Made by a program: the position numbers and the translations under genes
Assembly (NCBI GenBank): GCA_028865845.1
Contig: JAGWJK010000321.1
Span: 1 to 5,904, forward strand
Source of the DNA: Rhizobiaceae bacterium
GTDB lineage: Bacteria > Pseudomonadota > Alphaproteobacteria > Rhizobiales > Rhizobiaceae
Reading direction: 5' to 3'
DNA length: 5,904 bases
Notes under the pieces: generated by a model
Databases searched by the model: none
What the model saw: only the letters and a program-made list of their open reading frames with translations
What the model was told of the DNA's origin: nothing
Part shown: positions 1 through 5,203 of the stretch, in pieces
Position numbering within the stretch: position 1 is the stretch's first letter
Layout of the letters: the number at the start of each line of letters is the position of its first letter

Positions 1-642
1 CCGATCGGCAGCATTCTTCCCGGCGACAGCGAGCTTCTGCAGCGCTTCAAGGTGTCGCGCACCGTGCTGCGCGAAAGCATGAAAACGCTGGCCGCAAAAG
101 GACTTGTCGTCCCACGTGCACGCGTGGGCACCCGGGTCACCGAAAAAATCTATTGGAACATGTTCGACAATGAGGTGCTGTCCTGGCACTTCGAAAGTGG
201 GGTGAACGAAGAGTTCCTCCTGCATCTCTATGATATCCGCCTGGCGTTCGAACCCTTCGCAGCCACGCTCGTTGCCGAGCGTGCGAGTGGCGAGGAAATC
301 GAGACGCTGCGGCAGCTCGCTCTGGCGATGGCCGCCTCTGATCTGACGCCGGACGGCCTCGCACTCGCCGATCTCCACTTTCACCTTGCGATCGCGGAAG
401 CATCGCACAATCCGTTCATGCGCTCGCTCGGCGGCCTGATCGAGGCAGCGCTTGTCGGCATGTTCCGTATGAGCGCTCCAACCTCGTCCAACGGTTTCGG
501 CAACCTCGTCGAGACGCATATGGCGATCGTTGATGCCATCGCGGCAGGCGACAAATTGGCAGCCCACAAGGCGATGGAGTTCGTCATTTTCGACGGTCGC
601 CAGCATGTTCAGGAAGCCTTCGCCATGCTCGCGGATGCTTAA
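1..642 (+). CDS. GntR/FadR-family (FCD) transcriptional regulator, 5' end missing
   Basis: The reading frame is open from base 1, so the true start lies left of the window; the GTG at 52 is inside the DNA-binding domain and is not a credible start. 213 residues are visible, against roughly 230-250 usual for the family. Residues 1-48 form a GntR winged helix-turn-helix (LPGDSELLQRF, VSRTVLRESMKTLAAKGLV, then the wing VGTRV). Next comes a W-N-x-x-D-x-x-V-L-x-W linker, then the all-helical FCD effector domain from about residue 70. FCD domains often bind a metal through Asp/His; D124 and H128 (ADLHFHLAIAEASHN) and H173 (ETHMAIVDAI) fit, but the usual last His is V195. Regulators of this kind usually control sugar-acid or organic-acid catabolism, and the linker recalls DgoR-like proteins. 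The target and ligand cannot be told from here. The downstream glmU is probably not its target. Confidence 0.9.
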   Translation, partial: PIGSILPGDSELLQRFKVSRTVLRESMKTLAAKGLVVPRARVGTRVTEKIYWNMFDNEVLSWHFESGVNEEFLLHLYDIRLAFEPFAATLVAERASGEEIETLRQLALAMAASDLTPDGLALADLHFHLAIAEASHNPFMRSLGGLIEAALVGMFRMSAPTSSNGFGNLVETHMAIVDAIAAGDKLAAHKAMEFVIFDGRQHVQEAFAMLADA

Positions 643-725
643 GCGTCATCTCAAAGTGTGATCGCATCCTTTCGGCTGCTGCGCTTGATACGCCTAATTT
701 CGCCGTGGTTCACCACCCAACTAGT

Positions 726-734
726 TGCTATGAG
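726..734 (+). promoter_or_regulatory. candidate extended -10 promoter for glmU
   Basis: TGCTATGAG matches an extended -10 (TGn followed by TATAAT) at the TG and at four of the six hexamer positions. No convincing -35 hexamer lies 17 bp upstream (TGGTTC at 706-711). Transcription would start near 741, giving a leader of about 45 nt. The glmS candidate at 2226-2234 begins with the same TGCTA. This is inference from motif alone. Confidence 0.3.
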
Positions 735-735
735 A

Positions 736-763
736 AAACAAAGCCCGCTCACGGGTTTCGTTT
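736..763 (+). other. imperfect stem-loop ahead of glmU
   Basis: The arms AAACAAAGCCCG (736-747) and CGGGTTTCGTTT (752-763) pair over 12 positions with one G-U pair and one A-C mismatch around the loop CTCA. A-rich and T-rich flanks make it look like a weak bidirectional intrinsic terminator, which could end the regulator gene's transcript. It ends only 13 nt before the glmU ribosome binding site, so it could instead be a 5' leader hairpin. The T-run is interrupted by CG, so efficient termination is doubtful. Confidence 0.45.
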
Positions 764-786
764 GACCGGATATTTCGGAGCTTGAA

Positions 787-2148
787 ATGGAACGCACCTG
801 CCTCGCTATCATCCTTGCCGCCGGCGACAGTACCCGAATGAAGTCGTCGGTTTCCAAGGTACTGCATCCTGTCGCCGGCCGGCCCATGATCGCGCATGTG
901 ATGGAAGCGGTCGCAAAGACCGATATTTCGGCAGCGGCGCTTGTTGTCGGCCGTAATGCGGACGAGGTGGCTGCTGCTGCCGGCATCGGCGGCATCGAGG
1001 TCGAAGCCTACCTGCAGAAGGAACGCCTGGGCACCGGCCATGCCGTGCTTGCAGCGCGCGAGGCGATTGCGCGGGGATATGACGATATTCTGGTGGCCTA
1101 TGGCGACGTGCCGCTGCTGACCGACGGGCCGCTTCGCGCTGCGCGCCAGGGGCTCGCCGAGGGGAACGATGTCGTCGTCATCGGCTTTCATACCGAAAAA
1201 CCAACGGGTTACGGCCGCCTTCTCGTCAAGGATGGCGAGCTGATCGCGATCTGCGAAGAGCGCGACGCCACGGATGCCGAGCGCACCGTCAAGTGGTGCA
1301 ACAGCGGCCTCATGGCCATCAACGGCCGCAAGGCGCTCGACCTGCTCGACCGCATCGGCAACAGCAACGCCAAGGGCGAATATTACCTGACAGACCTCGT
1401 GGAGATCGCCCGTTCGCTGGGTGGCCGCACGGTCGCCGTCGATGCGCCGGAGGTGGAAATGACTGGTTGCAACAATCGCGCCGAGCTGGCGGTCATCGAA
1501 AAGCTATGGCAGGAGCGCCGCCGTCACGAACTGATGCTGTCGGGCGTGACCATGATCGCGCCGGAGACCGTTTTCCTGGCCTATGATACCGTGATCGGCC
1601 AGGATGCGCTGATCGAGCCGAATGTGGTTTTCGGCCCCGGCGCCGTCATCGACAGCGGCGCGATCATCCATGCTTTCTGCCATATCGAAGGTGCTCATGT
1701 CAGCGCCGGCGCAACGGTCGGCCCGTTTGCGCGCCTGCGTCCCGGAGCCGATCTGGCTGAGGGCTCGAAGGTCGGCAATTTCTGCGAGGTGAAGAACGGC
1801 AAGATCGACAAGGGCGCCAAGGTCAATCACTTGACCTATATCGGCGATGCTACGGTCGGCGCCGGCAGCAACATCGGGGCCGGCACGATCACCTGCAACT
1901 ACGACGGCGTCAACAAGCACGAGACCCATATCGGCGCCAACGCTTTCATCGGATCGAACTCGTCGCTGGTGGCGCCGGTCCGCATCGGCGACAACGCCTA
2001 TGTGGCGTCCGGCAGCGTCATTACCGACGATGTTCCGGCGGATGCGCTTGCCTTCGGCCGTGCGCGGCAGGAAGTGAAGCCTGAGCGCGCCAAGGTTATT
2101 CGCGAACGGGCACTTGCCTTAAAGGCGGCCAAGAAAGCCAAGAGCTAA
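787..2148 (+). CDS. glmU: GlmU, bifunctional N-acetylglucosamine-1-phosphate uridyltransferase / glucosamine-1-phosphate N-acetyltransferase
   Basis: This cytoplasmic enzyme acetylates glucosamine-1-phosphate with acetyl-CoA and then couples the product to UTP, giving UDP-N-acetylglucosamine for peptidoglycan and lipopolysaccharide. At 453 residues it matches the usual length (about 456 in E. coli). The N-terminal half is a nucleotidyltransferase fold: LAAGDSTRM with R17, K24 in [22 protein letters not shown] at 77-86, the metal-binding D107 in YGDVPL, GYGRLL at 141-146 and GCNNR at 227-231. From about residue 250 a left-handed beta-helix of hexapeptide repeats carries the acetyltransferase site: the RLRPG loop, H348 (the expected catalytic base, in VNHLTYIGD) and N371/Y372 in CNYDG. 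The start is fixed by GGAG at 777-780, six bases before the ATG, and by the protein beginning directly at the fold. The only oddity is Ser15 where many GlmU proteins have Gly (GxGTRM). The gene is 144 bp from the upstream regulator and 128 bp from glmS. Confidence 0.98.
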   Translation: MERTCLAIILAAGDSTRMKSSVSKVLHPVAGRPMIAHVMEAVAKTDISAAALVVGRNADEVAAAAGIGGIEVEAYLQKERLGTGHAVLAAREAIARGYDDILVAYGDVPLLTDGPLRAARQGLAEGNDVVVIGFHTEKPTGYGRLLVKDGELIAICEERDATDAERTVKWCNSGLMAINGRKALDLLDRIGNSNAKGEYYLTDLVEIARSLGGRTVAVDAPEVEMTGCNNRAELAVIEKLWQERRRHELMLSGVTMIAPETVFLAYDTVIGQDALIEPNVVFGPGAVIDSGAIIHAFCHIEGAHVSAGATVGPFARLRPGADLAEGSKVGNFCEVKNGKIDKGAKVNHLTYIGDATVGAGSNIGAGTITCNYDGVNKHETHIGANAFIGSNSSLVAPVRIGDNAYVASGSVITDDVPADALAFGRARQEVKPERAKVIRERALALKAAKKAKS

Positions 2149-2168
2149 GCCTAAAGCTAAGCCTAAAG
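2143..2168 (+). repeat. 12-bp tandem direct repeat spanning the glmU stop codon
   Basis: AGCTAAGCCTAA occurs twice back to back (2143-2154 and 2155-2166) and the period continues for two more bases. The first copy contains the glmU stop TAA (2146-2148). It looks like a small replication-slippage duplication. The second copy supplies another TAA, but in the same register it only lies in the 3' untranslated region. No function is evident. Confidence 0.85.
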
Positions 2169-2182
2169 TCTATGGTCGCGTA

Positions 2183-2207
2183 ACGGTCAGAAACCGAAAG
2201 TGACCGT
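2183..2207 (+). promoter_or_regulatory. perfect 7-bp inverted repeat upstream of the glmS promoter
   Basis: ACGGTCA (2183-2189) and TGACCGT (2201-2207) are exact reverse complements separated by 11 bases. The right arm reaches the position where a -35 element would sit for the -10 at 2229-2234, a placement typical of an operator. It could also fold as an RNA hairpin in the glmU 3' region, but no T-run follows, so an intrinsic terminator is unlikely. No particular regulator can be named. Confidence 0.4.
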
Positions 2208-2225
2208 CGTCGCAATTGAGAAAAC

Positions 2226-2234
2226 TGCTAGAAT
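2226..2234 (+). promoter_or_regulatory. candidate extended -10 promoter for glmS
   Basis: TGCTAGAAT matches the extended -10 consensus TGnTATAAT at all positions except one. The 17-bp-spaced -35 position (2206-2211, GTCGTC) is poor, as tolerated for extended -10 promoters. The predicted start near 2241 leaves a leader of about 36 nt with the GGAG ribosome binding site. The surroundings (AATTGAGAAAACTGC) are AT-rich for this genome. Confidence 0.5.
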
Positions 2235-2266
2235 CATTAGGACTTGCCCGAAGATTTAGGCAAAGC

Positions 2267-2270
2267 GGAG
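2267..2270 (+). promoter_or_regulatory. glmS ribosome binding site (decides the start)
   Basis: GGAG lies six bases before the ATG at 2277, the same spacing as in glmU. An in-frame TTG at 2244 would add 11 residues but has no such site. It would also bury the catalytic cysteine, so 2277 is the start. Confidence 0.85.
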
Positions 2271-2276
2271 AAGTGT

Positions 2277-4103
2277 ATGTGCGGCATTGTGGGGATTGTC
2301 GGAACGAAGCCGGTAGCGGGACGATTGGTGGATGCACTGCGTCGTCTCGAATATCGCGGCTATGATTCGGCGGGTGTCGCCACGATCCACGATGGCGTGC
2401 TCGATCGCCGCCGTGCCGAGGGCAAGCTCTTCAATCTCGAAAAGCGCCTGGATGCCGAGCCGCTTGCCGGCGTCACTGGCATCGCCCACACCCGCTGGGC
2501 GACGCATGGCGTTCCCAACGAAACCAATGCCCATCCGCACTTCGTCGAAGGTGTGGCCGTCGTCCATAACGGCATCATCGAAAACTTTTCGGAGCTGCGC
2601 GAGGAACTGAAGGCCGAGGGCAGGGAATTCAGCACGCAGACCGACACGGAAGTCGTCGCCCATCTGCTGGCGAAATATGTCCGCCAGGGCCTCGACCCGC
2701 GCGCGGCAATGCTGAAGATGTTGAACCGCGTCAGCGGCGCCTATGCCCTGGTCGTCATGTTCCAGAACGATCCGGACAGGCTGATGGCGGCGCGCTCCGG
2801 GCCGCCGCTTGCGATCGGTTTTGGCGCGGGCGAGATGTTCCTCGGTTCGGATGCGATTGCGCTAGCGCCGTTCACCAACGAGATCACCTATCTGGTCGAT
2901 GGCGATTGCGCGATCGTCACCCGCGACAACGCGACGATCCTCGATTTCCAGGGGCGGGAAGTCAGCCGCCCCCGGCAGATCTCCCAGGCGACCGCCTATG
3001 TCGTCGACAAGGGCAATCATCGGCATTTCATGGAAAAGGAAATCTACGAGCAGCCGGAGGTCATCTCGCACGCGCTCAGCCAATATGTCGATTTCGTCAG
3101 CCAGAAAGTTCGCCCGGTCGCGTCGGAAATCGATTTCGCCAAGGTTTCCAGCCTGGCGATTTCGGCTTGTGGCACGGCCTATCTGGCAGGCCTGATCGGC
3201 AAATACTGGTTCGAGCGTTATGCCCGCCTACCGGTCGAGATCGATGTCGCCTCGGAATTCCGCTATCGCGAAATGCCGCTTCTGCCGACGCAGGCCGCAC
3301 TCTTCATTTCGCAGTCCGGCGAGACCGCCGACACGCTGGCCTCGCTGCGCTATTGCAAGGAGAACGGCCTGAAGATCGGTGCGGTCGTCAATGTCCGGGA
3401 ATCGACCATTGCGCGCGAATCCGATGCCGTGTTTCCGATCATGGCCGGTCCGGAAATCGGCGTTGCCTCGACCAAGGCCTTCACCTGCCAGCTCGCCGTG
3501 CTTGCGTCGCTGGCGATCGGCGCCGGCAAGGCACGCGGCACGGTGAGCCCCGAGGACGAACAGGCCTTGGTGCGCCACCTCGTCGAGATGCCGCGCATCA
3601 TGGCGCGGGTGCTGAACATCATCCAGCCGCAGATGGAGAGCCTGTCGCGCGAGCTCTCGAAATTCAACGACGTGCTCTATCTCGGCCGCGGCACCAGCTT
3701 TCCGCTTGCCATGGAAGGCGCGCTGAAGCTCAAGGAGATCTCCTATATCCATGCCGAGGGTTATGCCGCCGGCGAGCTGAAGCATGGACCGATCGCGCTG
3801 ATCGACGAGAACATGCCGGTCATCGTCATTGCGCCTTACGATCGCTTCTTCGACAAGACGGTTTCCAACATGCAGGAAGTGGCCGCGCGCGGTGGCCGCA
3901 TCATCTTCATCACCGACGAGGCCGGGGCCGCCGCCTCGACGCTGCCGACGATGGCGACGATCACCCTTCCGAACGTCGATGAAATCATTGCGCCGATGAT
4001 CTTCTCGCTGCCGATCCAGCTGCTTGCCTATCACACGGCCGTCTTCATGGGCACGGACGTCGACCAGCCGCGCAATCTCGCCAAGTCGGTAACGGTCGAA
4101 TAG
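2277..4103 (+). CDS. glmS: GlmS, glutamine--fructose-6-phosphate aminotransferase (isomerizing)
   Basis: This cytoplasmic enzyme converts fructose-6-phosphate and glutamine to glucosamine-6-phosphate and glutamate, the first committed step to UDP-N-acetylglucosamine. At 608 residues it equals the family norm. The N-terminal glutaminase domain (about 1-240) begins MCGIVGIVG; Cys2 becomes the N-terminal nucleophile after Met removal. It also has RRLEYRGYDSAG, R73 in HTRWATHG, N98/G99 in VVHNGIIENF and D123 in TDTEV. Two SIS sugar-isomerase domains follow: CGTAYLAG, then the phosphate-binding SQSGETADT at 345-353, then GRGTSFPLAMEGALKLKE with K484/E487 and H503 in GELKHGP. The C-terminal tail PRNLAKSVTVE includes K603, the expected sugar Schiff-base lysine. 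The start is set by GGAG at 2267 and by the need for an N-terminal cysteine; a longer frame from TTG 2244 is rejected. Some rhizobia carry a symbiotic paralogue, nodM; the position beside glmU argues for the housekeeping copy. Confidence 0.98.
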   Translation: MCGIVGIVGTKPVAGRLVDALRRLEYRGYDSAGVATIHDGVLDRRRAEGKLFNLEKRLDAEPLAGVTGIAHTRWATHGVPNETNAHPHFVEGVAVVHNGIIENFSELREELKAEGREFSTQTDTEVVAHLLAKYVRQGLDPRAAMLKMLNRVSGAYALVVMFQNDPDRLMAARSGPPLAIGFGAGEMFLGSDAIALAPFTNEITYLVDGDCAIVTRDNATILDFQGREVSRPRQISQATAYVVDKGNHRHFMEKEIYEQPEVISHALSQYVDFVSQKVRPVASEIDFAKVSSLAISACGTAYLAGLIGKYWFERYARLPVEIDVASEFRYREMPLLPTQAALFISQSGETADTLASLRYCKENGLKIGAVVNVRESTIARESDAVFPIMAGPEIGVASTKAFTCQLAVLASLAIGAGKARGTVSPEDEQALVRHLVEMPRIMARVLNIIQPQMESLSRELSKFNDVLYLGRGTSFPLAMEGALKLKEISYIHAEGYAAGELKHGPIALIDENMPVIVIAPYDRFFDKTVSNMQEVAARGGRIIFITDEAGAAASTLPTMATITLPNVDEIIAPMIFSLPIQLLAYHTAVFMGTDVDQPRNLAKSVTVE

Positions 4104-4156
4104 CGGGTATCTTCCGCAATTTCCTAACATAACGTCGTCGTGAGCGCTGCCTGGAT

Positions 4157-4172
4157 CGGGCTTTACGGCCCG
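4157..4172 (+). other. small GC-rich hairpin downstream of glmS
   Basis: CGGGC (4157-4161) pairs with GCCCG (4168-4172) around the loop TTTACG. It lies 54 bases after the glmS stop. No T-run follows, so it is not a convincing Rho-independent terminator; it is the only clear dyad in the gap between glmS and the DUF502 gene. Confidence 0.25.
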
Positions 4173-4276
4173 CTTCCGGGTTGTGTACGGCGCCGATTTC
4201 TGGCAGTTTTCCTGATGGAGATGGTGGGGGATTTGCCGGGAGCGGTTGACGACGCAGCGGAGTTTTCGAACGGCGA

Positions 4277-4978
4277 ATGACGGATAAGCCCATCAAGATG
4301 TCCGTGGCGACGCGGATCAGAAACAATTTCCTGGCCGGCCTGATCATATGCGCGCCGATCGCCATTACGCTTTGGCTTACCTGGTCGGTCGTTCACTGGG
4401 CCGATAGCTGGGTAAGGCCATACATTCCTGCGCGCTACGATCCAGAAAGCTACCTGAATTTTGCCGTTCCCGGCACCGGGCTCGTGATCGCGATGATCTT
4501 CATCACGATGGTCGGTTTTCTCGCCAAGAACCTGATCGGCCAAAGCATCGTTCGTTTCGGCGAATCCCTGGTGCAGCGCGTGCCGCTGGTGCGCACGATC
4601 TACAAAAGCCTGAAGCAGATTTTCGAAACGGTGCTGAAGGAGCAGGGCACATCCTTCAAGAAGGTCGGGCTAATCGAATATCCAAGCCCAGGGCTGTGGT
4701 CGATCGTCTTCATCTCGACGGATGCGAGAGGCGAGATCGCTTCGAAATTCAATGCCATGGGACAAGACATGGTCGCCGTCTTCCTGCCGCCGACACCGGT
4801 GCCGACGGCAGGCTTCCTCGTCTTCGTGCCGCGTGAGAAGATCGTTCTTCTCGACATGACGCCGGAAGACGGGGCCAAGCTCTTGATTTCAGGCGGCCTG
4901 GTCTCACCGGATTACCGGGAGAAACTGATCGGCAAGGAACTGCCGCAAAAGCCGGTCCCAGAGAAAACGCTGTCATAA
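4277..4978 (+). CDS. DUF502 family inner-membrane protein
   Basis: The function is unknown. This 233-residue protein fits the DUF502 family (PF04367), which is widespread in bacteria and includes the plant COV1/LCV membrane proteins. A short basic N-terminus (residues 1-17, with R13, R15) precedes a first membrane helix at about 18-40 (FLAGLIICAPIAITLWLTW). A 20-residue loop follows, then a second helix at about 62-83 (PGTGLVIAMIFITMVGFLA). The rest is soluble: RVPLVRTIYKSLKQIFETV at 101-119, a YPSPGLWSIVFIS strand region, and the family signature PTPVPTAGFLVFVP ending at residue 185. By the positive-inside rule both ends are probably cytoplasmic. ATG 4277 is the first start after an in-frame stop at 4247; its nearest purine-rich site (GGAG, 4259-4262) is 14 bases away, so initiation may be weak or coupled. 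M8 at 4298 is an alternative. The gene follows glmS by 173 bp in the same direction; a role in envelope biogenesis is only a guess. Confidence 0.9.
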   Translation: MTDKPIKMSVATRIRNNFLAGLIICAPIAITLWLTWSVVHWADSWVRPYIPARYDPESYLNFAVPGTGLVIAMIFITMVGFLAKNLIGQSIVRFGESLVQRVPLVRTIYKSLKQIFETVLKEQGTSFKKVGLIEYPSPGLWSIVFISTDARGEIASKFNAMGQDMVAVFLPPTPVPTAGFLVFVPREKIVLLDMTPEDGAKLLISGGLVSPDYREKLIGKELPQKPVPEKTLS

Positions 4979-5027
4979 ACTGCGCCTTTTCCTATCCTGC
5001 TGGTTTGGTGCGCGCGTCTCGGGCGAG

Positions 5028-5056
5028 TTGTCATGTGCCTATCATGTTGCCGTCCT
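5028..5056 (+). promoter_or_regulatory. putative triple Pho box (PhoB binding site)
   Basis: Three heptamers lie in direct repeat with an exact 11-bp period: TTGTCAT (5028-5034), CTATCAT (5039-5045) and CCGTCCT (5050-5056). They match the PhoB half-site CTGTCAT at 6, 6 and 5 of 7 positions, with four-base spacers GTGC and GTTG. In E. coli phoA the -10 begins 10 bases after the second heptamer. Here that position holds TAGACC (5056-5061), a weak -10, implying a start near 5068. The site is 148 bp before a secreted phosphoesterase-type gene, which fits phosphate-starvation induction. No binding or expression evidence is available. Confidence 0.55.
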
Positions 5057-5189
5057 AGACCGGCTGCCGGAAGGGTAATCGGGCGCATCTCATCGCTGAA
5101 TTTCCGTGATCGACAGACGCGGATCATGGCCGTTCGACGCGGTCGGCGGTCAGCCTCGAGGTGGATGCCGTTCCAAAAGGCTTTTCATC

Positions 5190-5195
5190 AGGAGG
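5190..5195 (+). promoter_or_regulatory. strong ribosome binding site for the phytase-like gene
   Basis: AGGAGG sits eight bases before the ATG at 5204, the best ribosome binding site in the window. It decides the start against in-frame upstream ATGs at 5126 and 5165, which would put 26 or 13 residues ahead of the signal peptide. Confidence 0.9.
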
Positions 5196-5203
5196 ATATT
5201 GCC

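Noticed and set aside
2244..2276. Longer glmS start at TTG 2244
   Set aside because: It adds 11 residues before the cysteine that must become N-terminal in this amidotransferase, and the good GGAG site serves ATG 2277.
2149..2276. glmS ribozyme or other riboswitch in the glmS leader
   Set aside because: The gap is only 128 bp and the predicted leader about 36 nt. I see no ribozyme core next to the start codon, and that element is typical of Firmicutes.
2906..3982. 358-residue + strand frame inside glmS
   Set aside because: It is an out-of-frame reading of glmS, very rich in Arg and Pro/Ala, with no domain of its own.
3228..4130. 300-residue open frame on the minus strand opposite glmS
   Set aside because: It is a shadow frame of high-GC coding DNA: Arg/Asp/His-rich composition, no recognisable domain, and fully opposite a well-conserved gene.
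4970..4986. Perfect CTGTCAT at the end of the DUF502 gene as a Pho box
   Set aside because: No second heptamer follows at 11-bp spacing (TGCGCCT), and it lies in coding sequence 58 bp before the better array.
5061..5070. CCGGCTGCCGG-type dyad as a terminator after DUF502
   Set aside because: The stem is four base pairs with no T-run, and it lies downstream of the putative Pho promoter.
5126..5203. Upstream in-frame ATGs at 5126 and 5165 for the phytase-like gene
   Set aside because: They lack ribosome binding sites and would place Arg-rich residues ahead of a normal signal peptide.
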